A stretch of DNA of 64,000 nucleotides, from positions 1,054,001 through 1,118,000 of the forward strand of contig NZ_JABBGH010000001.1 of assembly GCF_012927305.1 (NCBI RefSeq), in the 5' to 3' direction. This DNA is from Hymenobacter polaris (GTDB lineage: Bacteria; Bacteroidota; Bacteroidia; Cytophagales; Hymenobacteraceae). The position numbers were made by a program, and so were the translations under genes. The notes below the pieces were generated by a model. That model worked only from the letters and a program-made list of their open reading frames with translations. It was not told where the DNA came from and made no database searches. The first letter of the stretch is position 1. Every line of letters starts with the position of its first letter. Of this stretch, positions 17,388-25,988 are shown piece by piece.

Positions 17388-17409
17388 GTGCCTGCTTTGT
17401 TTTCCCGCC

Positions 17410-18126
17410 GTGCTCACTACGCTTTCTATCTTTACCCTGCGTCCCGGCTTTGGGCCCGCCCGCTGGGCGCTGGCCCAAATGGCCACGGCGCCCGCCCAGT
17501 TGCGCACCGTGCCGGGCCTGCACTTCAGCCAGCTGCTGGGCAGCGGGGCAGCTAACGGCTTTGGCTTCTGGCCCAACTGGCGGCGCTACGGCCTGGTAGC
17601 CACCTGGGCGGACGCGGCGGCGGCCGAGCATTTTTTTGCCACCAACGCCTGGTGGGCCGCCTACCAGGCCCGCAGCACCGAGGCGTGGACGGCCTTTTTG
17701 GCTCCCTTGCAGGGCCACGGCGCCTGGGATGGCCGCAACCCCTTTGCCGAAGGCGAAGCCCCTAGGGCCGCTAGTGACGGCCTCGCCACCGGGCCCGTGG
17801 CGGTGCTCACGCGGGCCAGCATCCGGCTGGGGCGGGCGGCGCGCTTCTGGCGCTACGTTGAGCCCACGAGCCGGGCCGTGGCGGGCGCGCCGGGCTTGCG
17901 CCTGGCCATTGGCCTGGGCGAGCTGCCGCTGGTGCGCCAGGCCACGTTCAGCATCTGGGACTCGGCGGCGGCCATGCAGGCGTATGCCTACCGCCACGCC
18001 GCCCACCGCGAGGTAGTGCAGCTTACGCGCCGCGAGGGCTGGTACTCGGAGGAGCTATTCGAGCGCTTTGCCGTACTCAGCAGCCGCGGCACGGTCGATG
18101 GGCGGGAGATAGTGACTAATGACTAA
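17410..18126 (+). CDS. CrtA-like (spheroidene monooxygenase family) protein
   Basis: The 238-residue protein matches CrtA along its length: PARWALAQMATAPAQLRTVPG, LHFSQLLGSGAANGFGF, YGLVATWADAAAAEHFF, GAWDGRNPF, VLTRASIRLGRAARFWRYV, GLGELPLVRQATFSIWD and EGWYSEELFERF. In purple bacteria CrtA adds a keto group at carotenoid C-2; relatives in pigmented Bacteroidota may hydroxylate or ketolate other carotenoids. The open frame begins inside the upstream terminator, so GTG 17410 (MLTTLSIFTLRPGFG) is chosen. The last codons and stop lie inside a TGACTAAT-type repeat. No other carotenoid biosynthesis gene is adjacent. Confidence 0.85.
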   Translation: MLTTLSIFTLRPGFGPARWALAQMATAPAQLRTVPGLHFSQLLGSGAANGFGFWPNWRRYGLVATWADAAAAEHFFATNAWWAAYQARSTEAWTAFLAPLQGHGAWDGRNPFAEGEAPRAASDGLATGPVAVLTRASIRLGRAARFWRYVEPTSRAVAGAPGLRLAIGLGELPLVRQATFSIWDSAAAMQAYAYRHAAHREVVQLTRREGWYSEELFERFAVLSSRGTVDGREIVTND

Positions 18127-18297
18127 TGAATAATGACTAATGCGCCGGTTCTTTTGGCGAGCCTGCGAAGCAACCGCCACGCGGACGCTCCTCGGCGGAT
18201 TGTGCTGGTGCGGTTGCCGCGTCCCTGGCTTGATGCGCCACCTGCTCGCAATGACAGACGACATTAGACTAGTCACTAGTCACTAGTCACTATTTCC
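18113..18297. repeat. TGACTAAT-type tandem repeats flanking a GTCATTGCGAGC-type element
   Basis: The 3' ends of two convergent genes run into short tandem repeats: GTGACTAATGACTAATG at 18113-18129 and CTAGTCACTAGTCACTAGTC near 18270-18289. Between them, about 18155-18262, is a repeat-like segment whose minus strand begins TCATTGCGAGCAGGTGG, with internal short inversions (GCGAAGCAACCG and CGGTTGC). The repeats supply the stop codon of the CrtA-like gene and abut that of the lipoprotein at 18290. Confidence 0.6.
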
Positions 18298-19903
18298 CTT
18301 GGCGAAGGCGGTAGTAGCGGGCCAGCCAGGTGGGCGTAGCGGTTTCGGCGGAGCTAGATAGCACGCGCACGCCGGGGCCGAGGTGCAGCAAGTCGGCGGG
18401 CGTGGCGTGCACGGTGAGGCCGGGGCCGGTGGGCTGGGTGGCGGGCTGCTGCCAGAACTGGTTGCGGCCCGCCCCGCCGTAAAGGTGCACGCCAAAACCC
18501 GGCGCCAGGCGGCCGCGCAGCTCAAACACGTCGTTGCCCCCTAGGCCGTAGATGCTCAGGCGCGTAGTGCGGCGCACGGCGTAGGCTTGCTCGCCCAGCA
18601 GGCTGTCGGGGCGCGGGGGGCGGCGGGCCCACACCCGCAGCTGCAGCCGGCCGGGCCCTAGGGCCCGCAGCTCGAAGCGCTCGGCGGCGGCGGTGCCCAG
18701 CAGCACGGGTTCAGCTTGCAGCACTTCGTAGTAGCGGCGGGCCACGGCGGGCAGGGCGTCGCGGCGCGCGCGCAGGGCGGGCAGCAGCGCCGCCGTGAAG
18801 CTGGCCCGCACCTCGGGGGGCGCGGCGGCCAGGGCGCGCCCCAGCACGGCATCGGGCAGGCGGCGCACGAGCGAATCGGCCTCGGCCACGAATACGGCTT
18901 CGGGCACCAGTGCCAGCAGGGTGTGGTCGAGGGGGCGGGCCGTGACGGTGAGGGCGCGCACGTCGGCCGCCACCAGGTGGGGATTAAAGGTTTGGTAGCG
19001 CGGGCGCAGCCATGAAATCACCCGCGTCAGCCAGCCATCGTCAAACCGAAAAAACGCCTGGTCCCGGTCGCGCGGAATGGGTTGAAACACGGTTTGGCGG
19101 CCGTCGGCCACGGCCGCCCAGCGCCACTGGTCGGCTCGGCGGCTCCAGTCGCCCACCAGCAGGTCGAGCAGGCGGGCGCGCAGGTAGGCGCGCGGCGCGG
19201 CGCGGGCGCCGGGCTGGGTCAGCACCGCGCCCAGCATGTCGCCCGAGCCTACCACCCGGCTAGCCGCCCCGAAGGAGGAGGCGGGCAGTTGGCGGCCCTC
19301 AGGCCGCTCTTCCAGCAAGTATAGGCCCGCCCGAAACCGCGGGCGCAGGGGCCCTAGGGCTGCCTCGGGCTGCCAATACACCAGGCGCGGATTGGTGTGG
19401 CGCACGCCCGCCGCGTGGGCCAGCTCGGCCGCCACGTAGGCGCCGTAGGGCGGGGCGGCGCAGGTTTGGTCGCGCAGCACCGGCGCCACCAGGCGGTCGA
19501 GCCAGTTATTGCCCAGGGTGCGGCTCAGGTCCTTATCCACCGAGCGCAGCACCAGCCAACGCCCGTCGGCCGCGCGCAGGCGCAGCACATTGGTTTGGAA
19601 GCTGCCGCCCACCCGCTCGGGCGTGAGGCCGGCCGCGCCCAGGCGCAGCACCGGAGCCGCCACGGGCGCGGCCCACAGCGTGCGGTAGTGCTGCCCCCAC
19701 AAGCGCCGCCACCACCATCCGCGCCGGGCATAAGCGGCGCTGGGCGCCACCCGCACCACGCTGGAGTCAGCACTAAAAACGGGCGCCGCCGCCGGGGGCG
19801 CGGGCTGGCCGCAGCCCCCAGCCAGCATTCCCAGCGCCACCAGGCCCGCAACCACACCGAGCGGCCAGCGGCGACACAGCGCACGAAATCTTATTGGTGA
19901 CAC
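18290..19903 (-). CDS. lipoprotein with kinase-like motifs, degenerate paralogue
   Basis: This 537-residue exported protein starts at GTG 19903 (MSPIRFRALCRRWPL), with a signal peptide ending LAGGC. It is a clear paralogue of the divergent gene at 20364: GGSFQTNVLRLR, LVLRSVDKDLSR, LARARLLDLLVGDW-like region, IPRDRDQAFFRFDDGW, RRDALPAVARRYYE and GGNDVFELRG. The region resembles an atypical kinase core. Here the expected GDWDRH is GDWSRR, so the putative catalytic Asp and His are lost, while DRDQAFF is kept. Related sequences in Bacteroidota are often fused to an outer-membrane barrel; none is present here. Function unknown. Confidence 0.75.
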   Translation of the reverse strand: MSPIRFRALCRRWPLGVVAGLVALGMLAGGCGQPAPPAAAPVFSADSSVVRVAPSAAYARRGWWWRRLWGQHYRTLWAAPVAAPVLRLGAAGLTPERVGGSFQTNVLRLRAADGRWLVLRSVDKDLSRTLGNNWLDRLVAPVLRDQTCAAPPYGAYVAAELAHAAGVRHTNPRLVYWQPEAALGPLRPRFRAGLYLLEERPEGRQLPASSFGAASRVVGSGDMLGAVLTQPGARAAPRAYLRARLLDLLVGDWSRRADQWRWAAVADGRQTVFQPIPRDRDQAFFRFDDGWLTRVISWLRPRYQTFNPHLVAADVRALTVTARPLDHTLLALVPEAVFVAEADSLVRRLPDAVLGRALAAAPPEVRASFTAALLPALRARRDALPAVARRYYEVLQAEPVLLGTAAAERFELRALGPGRLQLRVWARRPPRPDSLLGEQAYAVRRTTRLSIYGLGGNDVFELRGRLAPGFGVHLYGGAGRNQFWQQPATQPTGPGLTVHATPADLLHLGPGVRVLSSSAETATPTWLARYYRLRQGK

Positions 19904-20363
19904 GCGGAAAAAGCAGCCCGTTCTAAGCCACGGCGGCCCAAAATGACAAATCGAATTCTACCAAAAATTGGCAGATTAGTGCAAGATAGGCGCCGAGCAA
20001 CCGCCTACGAGCAGCCGGGACCCCTAGGCCCCCGCGCCGCGCAGTACCTTGCTGCCGCTTTATAGCGCAGCTTACGCCGTTGCGGTTACCCTGCCGCAAA
20101 TGCGTAGGTCGGGTACCGTAAAGTAGGGGCTGGCCTGGCCGCCACCCGTCGCCTGCGCTGCTAAAGTAATTTCAGCACAATCGCTACAACGACGAGCGGC
20201 AGCCAACCCCGCTCCTACTTTACCCGGACCCTGAAACGGCTCGGGGCCAGCCGCCGGCCACCGGGGCGGGAAAGCCTGTTAAGCTTATCTTTTTTAAAAT
20301 AGGCTACGTTAATACGCCACCTGCCCCGCGGGGCGGTTTCTACCAGCCTAACTTTCGCCTGCT
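19904..20363. other. divergent intergenic region between the kinase-like paralogues
   Basis: 460 bases with no convincing gene. It holds an imperfect inverted repeat with GTAAAGTAGG at 20118-20127 and CCTACTTTAC at 20214-20223, and an AT-rich stretch near 20285-20312 that could hold promoters. TAACTTTC, close to a -7 box, lies at about 20349-20356. Confidence 0.45.
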
Positions 20364-21941
20364 TTGCGTACTGTTACGTTCTTGTTATCAATTGCTGGCT
20401 CGCTGGGGCTGGCCGGTTGCGCCAAGCGGCACTACTTTCAGCGCGATGCCGTGGTGCCCGCCCCCAGCGCCGCCCGCCCCAACACCGCCGACAGCGTATG
20501 GGCCACCGCCGGCCGCCAGTACGCCCAGCACGGCTTTGTCAACACCGTGCTGGTGGGCCGCCACCACCGGGCCGCCTGGGCAGCGCCGGTGCGGGTGCCG
20601 GTGCTTCATCTGGCAACGGCCTGGCCCACTGCCGGGCCCCTCACGCCCACCAAGCTGGGGGGCGGCTTCCAAACTACCAGCCTCACGCTCAAGGGGGCCG
20701 ACGGCCGCAGCTACGCCCTGCGCAGCATCGACAAAGACCCCTCACGCATTCTGCCCAAGTTTTGGCAGCGCACCTTCGTGGCCAACGCCCTGCGCGATGC
20801 CACCTCGGCCGGCCTAGGCTATGGGGCGCTGGTGGTGGCGCCCCTGGCCCAGGCCCTGGGCGTGCCCCATACCCACCCGCGGCTCGAGTACGTGCCGCCT
20901 GAGGAGCAGCAGTTGGGCTCGGCCGAGGCCAACCAGCGCCTGCGCGGCAAGCTGGCGCTGCTGGAGGAGAAGTATAGCAGCAAGCGGGCCTACTCGCCGC
21001 TGCTGCCCCAGGCCACCGATTTCCTTAGTGATGAGGATATGCGCAAGCTGCTCTACGAGGACCCCCACTACCGCCCCGACCAGCCCGCCCTGTTGCAGGC
21101 CCGCCTGCTCGACGTGCTGGTGGGCGACTGGGACCGCCACGCCGGGCAGTGGCAGTGGGCCCTGAGCCCCGACCCGGCCGCCCCGGCCACGCGCCACCTG
21201 TTTGCGCCGGTGCCCAAAGACCGCGACCAGGTGTTTTTTCGCCTGGCCGACGGAACAATTCCCTGGCTGCTGACGCGCCGGGTTCTGGTGCGCCACCTCG
21301 TTACGTTTCGCCACCGCTACCACGACCTGGTGGCCCTCACTGGGCAGGGCCGCTACGTAGACCAGCGCGGGCTGAACGAGCTAACGCAGCGCGACTTCGT
21401 GGCTGCCGCCGAGCGCACCCGCCAGCGCCTGCCCGACTCGGTACTGGCCCGCGCCGTGCGCCGGCTGCCGCCCGCCGTGTACGCCCTGGAAGGCCCTAGG
21501 CTGCTGCGCGACCTGCAAGCCCGCCGCGACGCGCTGCCCGCCGTGGCCGCCCGCTACTATCGCCTCAAGGCCGAGCGCCCGGTGGTGGCCGGCACCAACC
21601 AGCCCGACCACTTCGTGGTGCGCCGCGCGCCCGACTCCACCACCGTGCAGGTGTACAGCCGCACCCTAGGGCCCGATTCGCTCTACTATCAGCGCACCTT
21701 CTACACCCGCGAAACCAAGCGCCTAACCCTGGAAGGCCTCGAAAGCCGCGACCTGTTTGAGGTGAGCGGCGCGCGGGGCCTGCGGCTGGTCATTCACGCC
21801 GGGGCCGGGCCCGACGTGCTGCGCGCCCCCTCGCGCCGCCGCCTGCGCTACGAGGAGGAAGCCAACGGCCGCCTTAACCGCCCCGAGCCCAAGAACAAGC
21901 ACGAGCAGTTCTATCCGTATGACAGGCTGGAGGACGAGTGA
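20364..21941 (+). CDS. lipoprotein with kinase-like motifs
   Basis: This 525-residue protein starts at TTG 20364, the only start giving the full lipoprotein signal (RTVTFLLSIAGSLGLAGC). The central part contains GGGFQTTSLTLKGADG, ALRSIDKDPSR (possible phosphate-binding lysine), ARLLDVLVGDWDRHAGQWQW and VPKDRDQVFFRLADG. GDWDRH followed by a DxD resembles the catalytic loop and metal site of atypical kinases of the HipA, CotH or Fam20 kind; that is inference from motif order. The tail is basic and acidic (RPEPKNKHEQFYPYDRLEDE). It lies head to head with its degenerate paralogue. Confidence 0.78.
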   Translation: MRTVTFLLSIAGSLGLAGCAKRHYFQRDAVVPAPSAARPNTADSVWATAGRQYAQHGFVNTVLVGRHHRAAWAAPVRVPVLHLATAWPTAGPLTPTKLGGGFQTTSLTLKGADGRSYALRSIDKDPSRILPKFWQRTFVANALRDATSAGLGYGALVVAPLAQALGVPHTHPRLEYVPPEEQQLGSAEANQRLRGKLALLEEKYSSKRAYSPLLPQATDFLSDEDMRKLLYEDPHYRPDQPALLQARLLDVLVGDWDRHAGQWQWALSPDPAAPATRHLFAPVPKDRDQVFFRLADGTIPWLLTRRVLVRHLVTFRHRYHDLVALTGQGRYVDQRGLNELTQRDFVAAAERTRQRLPDSVLARAVRRLPPAVYALEGPRLLRDLQARRDALPAVAARYYRLKAERPVVAGTNQPDHFVVRRAPDSTTVQVYSRTLGPDSLYYQRTFYTRETKRLTLEGLESRDLFEVSGARGLRLVIHAGAGPDVLRAPSRRRLRYEEEANGRLNRPEPKNKHEQFYPYDRLEDE

Positions 21942-21962
21942 GTTATAGTTGACAGTAAGTGG

Positions 21963-22006
21963 AAGGCGGTCATGCTTCGCGGGGCTCAGCATGACCGCCT
22001 TTTTTG
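21963..22006 (+). terminator. intrinsic terminator (short family A hairpin)
   Basis: A 13-bp stem (AAGGCGGTCATGC at 21963, GCATGACCGCCTT at 21989) runs into a T tract. It shares GGTCATGC and GGGGCTCAGCATGACC with the family A repeats and lies between convergent genes. Confidence 0.75.
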
Positions 22007-22015
22007 CCCTATTCT

Positions 22016-23143
22016 TTAAACCTCCGCCAGCATTTCCAGCACCAGGTGCTCGGTGGGCGAAAGGGCGTCCTGGTCTTTGGGGTCGGCGTCGTGGCGGCGC
22101 AAGTACTCGATGAGGCGGCCCGACTTGAACAGCTCCACTACTTGGGGATGGATGTAGTATTTCGAGCACACGGTGGGCGTATTGCCCAGGCGCCCGGCCA
22201 CTTCCTTCACTGATTTGCGGATGGCTTTTTCGGGCGCTAAGTCGGGCTCCGCATTAAGCACTTGCTCTAGGCACTCTACCATTTTTACGGTGCCGCCCCA
22301 GGTGCGGAAGTCCTTGGCCGATAGCTGCATACCCGTGTGCTGATGCAAGTAGTCGTTCACGTGGCCCGACTCCAGGGAGTGGTGCTGGCCGTCGGGGGTA
22401 TAAAACTGAAACAGGTGCTGGCCGGGAATATCCTGGCACTTGCGCACCAGCTGGGCCAGCTTGCGGTCGTGCACCGTCACGTCGTGCGCCACGCCCTTCT
22501 TGCCCACAAACTTGAAGCGCACATCCTGGCCGTGAATCTCGGCGTGGTCGTCGAGCAGCGTGGTGAGGCCGTAGCTCTTATTTTTCTTGGCGTACTCCTC
22601 GTTGCCGACGCGGATAAACGACTGGTCCATGAGCGTGAGCACCAGGGCCACCACCTTGTCGCGGTCGAGGCCGGGGCGCTTGAGGTCCTTTTGCAGCTGC
22701 TGGCGCAGCTCGCCCAGCTTCTGGCCGAAGGCGAGCAGACGCGAGAACTTGGTGAGCGAGCGGGCCACGTCCCAGGCCGGGTGGTAGCGGTACTGCTTGC
22801 GGCCGGCCGCGTCGTGGCCCGTCACCTGCAAGTGAAACTTGGGGTTGGGCGCAATCCACACGTCGGTCCAGGCCGGCGGAATCACGAAGCTATGGATGCG
22901 GGCCAGCGTCTTTTCGTCTTCAATTTTATGGCCCTTAGCGTCGAAGTACGCAAACTCGCCCTTGCCCCCTAGGGCCTCGCGGCGCAGGCCGGGGCCGTGG
23001 TCGGTGGTGTAGCGCAGGCCCGCCAGCTCGGCCTGGTGGGCGGGGTCTTTGTATAGCTCGTGGGCCGCCAGGTCGTGCACGGGCGGCAGGTGTTTCTTGG
23101 GGGTTTTGGCCCTAGGGGCGGTGGGGGCGGCAGCGGTGGGCAT
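22016..23143 (-). CDS. DNA topoisomerase IB
   Basis: A poxvirus-like type IB topoisomerase of 375 residues that relaxes supercoils through a 3'-phosphotyrosyl link. Visible are the N-terminal domain (AGLRYTTDHGPGLRRE, IPPAWTDVWIAPNP), the catalytic pentad region (IRVGNEEYAKKNKSYGLTTL with Arg, KFVGKKG with Lys, AKDFRTWGGTV with Arg) and the active-site tyrosine in TPTVCSKYYIHP. The length is normal for the bacterial form. ATG 23143 starts a short basic N-terminal tail. It is encoded alone, convergent with the kinase-like gene. Confidence 0.94.
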   Translation of the reverse strand: MPTAAAPTAPRAKTPKKHLPPVHDLAAHELYKDPAHQAELAGLRYTTDHGPGLRREALGGKGEFAYFDAKGHKIEDEKTLARIHSFVIPPAWTDVWIAPNPKFHLQVTGHDAAGRKQYRYHPAWDVARSLTKFSRLLAFGQKLGELRQQLQKDLKRPGLDRDKVVALVLTLMDQSFIRVGNEEYAKKNKSYGLTTLLDDHAEIHGQDVRFKFVGKKGVAHDVTVHDRKLAQLVRKCQDIPGQHLFQFYTPDGQHHSLESGHVNDYLHQHTGMQLSAKDFRTWGGTVKMVECLEQVLNAEPDLAPEKAIRKSVKEVAGRLGNTPTVCSKYYIHPQVVELFKSGRLIEYLRRHDADPKDQDALSPTEHLVLEMLAEV

Positions 23144-23311
23144 TGCGGGTAGAACAGGCTAACGGATGGCAACGTGTACGTAAGCGGCGGCAACGGGTAG
23201 CAAAGCTTCGGGTGGGTGTCGCGGCCCCGGCCACTTCCGGCCGTAGCTGGGCCGTTGGTTGGCGGCCGTTACTTTAGCCGCTGCCGCTACCTTTTCGTTC
23301 TAGTTTTTGTC

Positions 23312-23806
23312 ATGGCTTCCGTCCGGTTTTCCGTTGAGATGCAGCGCGTTATTGCCGAGTCGCGCCAGGTGGCCCTGCACCTAGGCTGCGACTACGTGTC
23401 GACGCTGCACCTGCTGCTGGCCGACTGCCAGCTGTACCCTTTTTGGTCGCTGCGCGACGTGCTTTTTGGCAATGCCCGTGCCCTCACGGCTTTTACCGAG
23501 CAGCTGCGGGCAGGGCCGCCCCTTGCGGCGGCCGGCAGCTTGCCCCTGCTCAAAGAATGCGAGCGGGCGCTGCGCAAGACCAAGACGGTAGCGCGCCACT
23601 ACCGCGCGGCCGAGGTGCTGCCGTGCCACTTCCTGCTAGCCGCCGCCCAGGTGCCCAGTTCCTTACTGGCCACGTTGCTAGCTGAAAATCAAGTTTCTAT
23701 TAGCACCCTGATGCAGCATTTTGAGCGTACCGGCCAGTTGGGCGCGCCGGCTGCCGCTGGCCGCTCATTCTGGCTCGCTAAAGTGCGGCACTGGCTGGCA
23801 GGCTAG
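23312..23806 (+). CDS. stand-alone Clp N-terminal domain protein
   Basis: The 164-residue product consists of two tandem Clp_N repeats and no ATPase module. The first is MQRVIAESRQVALHLGCDYVSTLHLLLA, which has the ClpA/ClpC N-domain pattern. The second runs from CERALRKTKTVARHYRAAEVLPCHFLLA. In Clp ATPases this domain binds substrates or adaptors, so a free copy could be an adaptor or a modulator of ClpC; this is inference. The start is ATG 23312 (MASVRFSVEM); the open frame upstream is untranslated-looking GC-rich sequence. The App1-type gene follows 65 bases downstream. Confidence 0.85.
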   Translation: MASVRFSVEMQRVIAESRQVALHLGCDYVSTLHLLLADCQLYPFWSLRDVLFGNARALTAFTEQLRAGPPLAAAGSLPLLKECERALRKTKTVARHYRAAEVLPCHFLLAAAQVPSSLLATLLAENQVSISTLMQHFERTGQLGAPAAAGRSFWLAKVRHWLAG

Positions 23807-23859
23807 CCGGGGCGGGCTACCAGCTACTCTTCGCCGGGCTCGAATGGCCCCGCCGGCCG

Positions 23860-23867
23860 TAGGTTTG
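23860..23867 (+). promoter_or_regulatory. -7 box almost touching the App1-type start codon
   Basis: TAGGTTTG fits TAnnTTTG and ends only 4 bases before ATG 23872. If used, the transcript would begin at or next to the start codon and be leaderless. Confidence 0.35.
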
Positions 23868-23871
23868 CCGG

Positions 23872-25032
23872 ATGGATGTACGGCAATGGCTATCGGATGC
23901 CTTTGAATGGGCCGACGCGGCCATCACGCGCTGGGCGGCCCGCCTGGGGCGCCTGCGCCCGCTGCACCTCGACGTGTACCGCAGCTACGGCACGCCGCAC
24001 CGCCTCTACGTGAAGGGCCGCCTGCTGGCCGACCGCGGCCTGACGCCCCAAACCGAGGCCGACTCGCCCTGGCGCAACTTCCAGGCCATGTACCGGCGCT
24101 TCAACAGCCGCGAAATTCCGGGGGCGCGGGTGCTGCTATGCTTGCCCGGCGGCCACGATTACTACGTCACCACCGATTCGGAAGGGTATTTTACGCTGGT
24201 CATCGACCCGCCGAGCATGCCGCCGGCCCACGACTACCTCTGGCACCCGGTGCCGGCGCAGCTCAGCCGGCTGCCCTACCGCTTTCGGGGGCTGCACGGC
24301 ACGGTGCGCGCTACGGCCGAGGTGCTCATTCCGCCGCCCACGGCCGAGTTTGGGGTTATTTCTGACCTCGACGACACCGTGATTGTGACCCGCGCCACCC
24401 ACATGTGGCGAATGCTGCGCACGGTGCTGCTGCGCAATGCCTACTCGCACGAGCCTCTGGCGGGCGTAGCGGCCTTCTACCAGGCGCTGCTGCGCGGCCT
24501 TAGCGAGCGGCCCGATAACCCGTTTTTCTACGTCAGCTCCTCGCCCTGGAACCTGTACGACGTGCTGATTGACTTTTTACGGCTGCGCGGCATTCCGCCA
24601 GGGCCCCTGCTGCTGCGCGACACCCTCATCGGCCGCCCGGTGCTAGCCGAGGGCGAGGCGGCCCCGGCCTCCAGCCACCACCACCATAAGCTCAAGGAAA
24701 TCAACCAGGTACTCGATACTTATCCGCACCTGAGCTTCGTGCTGCTCGGCGATAATGGCCAGCAAGACCCCGTTATCTACGCCGAGGTGGTGCGCCGCCA
24801 CCCCGGCCGGGTGCGGGTGGTGTATATCCGCGACGTGGGCGTGCCCAAGCGCAGCACGCCGGTGGCGCCCATTGCCGCCGCCCTGCGCCGCGACACCGGC
24901 GTGGAGATGCTGCTGGTAACCGACTACCTGGCCGCCGCCACCCACGCCGCCCAGTGCGGGCTGATAACGGCTGCCGGCCTGGCGCAGGTGCGGGTAGCTA
25001 CCACCAAAGATGACGAAAAAAGCCAGTCCTAG
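23872..25032 (+). CDS. App1-type (DUF2183) phosphatidate phosphatase-like protein
   Basis: A 386-residue protein with the App1 phosphatase catalytic domain. The HAD-like motif ISDLDDTVIVTRATHMW (DxDxT) lies at about 161-177, followed by the SSSPWNLYDVLIDFL and LLGDNGQQDPVIYAEV segments typical of the family. In yeast App1 dephosphorylates phosphatidate; bacterial substrates are not established. The N-terminal ~150 residues form a beta-rich domain (LHLDVYRSYGTPHRLYVKGR, GYFTLVID). There is no signal peptide. A histidine run (SHHHHK) in the middle is unusual but not obviously functional. The MtgA gene follows on the same strand. Confidence 0.88.
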   Translation: MDVRQWLSDAFEWADAAITRWAARLGRLRPLHLDVYRSYGTPHRLYVKGRLLADRGLTPQTEADSPWRNFQAMYRRFNSREIPGARVLLCLPGGHDYYVTTDSEGYFTLVIDPPSMPPAHDYLWHPVPAQLSRLPYRFRGLHGTVRATAEVLIPPPTAEFGVISDLDDTVIVTRATHMWRMLRTVLLRNAYSHEPLAGVAAFYQALLRGLSERPDNPFFYVSSSPWNLYDVLIDFLRLRGIPPGPLLLRDTLIGRPVLAEGEAAPASSHHHHKLKEINQVLDTYPHLSFVLLGDNGQQDPVIYAEVVRRHPGRVRVVYIRDVGVPKRSTPVAPIAAALRRDTGVEMLLVTDYLAAATHAAQCGLITAAGLAQVRVATTKDDEKSQS

Positions 25033-25072
25033 CCGCCTCGCGCACCCTAGGGCCCGTGTTAAGTACTAAGCT

Positions 25073-25831
25073 GTGCGTAAACCCCTTACCTCTCTTTTGC
25101 CTACCTGGCGCACGGCAGCGCGCGTGGGCCTGCAAAGCCTGGCGGCGCTGTTTCTGGTGTCGGTGGCCTGGGTGCTGCTCTACCGCTGGGTGCCGCCGCC
25201 CGCCACCTGGCTCATGCTCGACCGCCGCGCCCACGCCCCGGTGGGCCTGGGCTACATCGGCGTGCAGCCCGACCCGCGCCACGCCCACTACCGGTTCAGC
25301 ACCCTCGACGAGGTGGCCCCTAGCCTGCCGCTGGCCGTGGTAGCCTCAGAGGACCAGCGCTTTCTGCTGCACCACGGCTTCGACGTGGACGGCATGTGGC
25401 GCGCGGCCAAGTACAACTGGAACCGCGCCGCCGGCAAGCCCGTGCGCGGCGGCTCCACCATCTCGCAGCAGGTGGCCAAAAACGTGTTTTTGTGGCAGGG
25501 CCGCTCCTACGTGCGCAAGGCCGCCGAGGCCTACTTCACGGTGCTCATCGAGCTGCTTTGGAGCAAGCGCCGCATCATGGAAATGTATTTGAGCGTGGCC
25601 GAGCTGGGCGACTGCACCTTTGGGGTAGAAGCGGCCAGCCAGCGCTACTTCCACAAGTCGGCCCGCGCCCTGAGCGCCCCCGAAGCGGCCCTGCTGGCCG
25701 GCGTGCTGCCCAACCCGCTGCGCTTCCGGGCCGGCGAGCCCGGCCCCCAGGCCCGCGCCAAGCAGCGCCGCGTGTTGCAGCGTATGCGGGCCCTAGGGGG
25801 CACAGCCTACGTAAGCGAGCTGCTGAAGTAG
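25073..25831 (+). CDS. mtgA: monofunctional peptidoglycan glycosyltransferase
   Basis: MtgA polymerises lipid II into glycan strands. The 252-residue protein has one N-terminal membrane helix (about 18-36) and a GT51 domain with the catalytic glutamate in AVVASEDQRFLLHHGFD, then RGGSTISQQVAKNVFL, KRRIMEMYLSVAELG and EAALLAGVLPNP. There is no transpeptidase domain, as expected. GTG 25073 gives the complete membrane anchor. The App1-type gene ends 40 bases upstream, so co-transcription is possible. A family A hairpin follows. Confidence 0.95.
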   Translation: MRKPLTSLLPTWRTAARVGLQSLAALFLVSVAWVLLYRWVPPPATWLMLDRRAHAPVGLGYIGVQPDPRHAHYRFSTLDEVAPSLPLAVVASEDQRFLLHHGFDVDGMWRAAKYNWNRAAGKPVRGGSTISQQVAKNVFLWQGRSYVRKAAEAYFTVLIELLWSKRRIMEMYLSVAELGDCTFGVEAASQRYFHKSARALSAPEAALLAGVLPNPLRFRAGEPGPQARAKQRRVLQRMRALGGTAYVSELLK

Positions 25832-25867
25832 CCCTAGGGGCGGCGAGTGGTTAAAGCGAGCAATGAA

Positions 25868-25978
25868 AAAGAACGTCATGCTGAGCCTGTCGAAGCATCT
25901 CTACCGCGTAAGTAATCCTAACGGCCGGAATTAGTTACGCGGGAGAGATGCTTCGCGAGGCTCAGCATGACGTTCTTT
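25868..25978. repeat. REP-like hairpin, family A
   Basis: Arms begin near 25868 and end near 25978, sharing GAACGTCATGCTGAGCC and GAAGCATCTCT, with two mismatches in the middle (CTGTCG against CTCGCG) and a further inner pairing GCGTAA/TTACGC. It lies between mtgA and the next gene. Confidence 0.8.
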
Positions 25979-25988
25979 AGGGCCGCTA

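Noticed and set aside
18113-18297. CRISPR array
   Set aside because: The repeats are 7-8 bases with no unique spacers of constant length; none of the other repeats in the window shows repeat-spacer structure.
23216-23311. N-terminal extension of the Clp N-domain protein
   Set aside because: The sequence is Arg/Pro-rich and not conserved-looking; the Clp_N domain begins right after ATG 23312.
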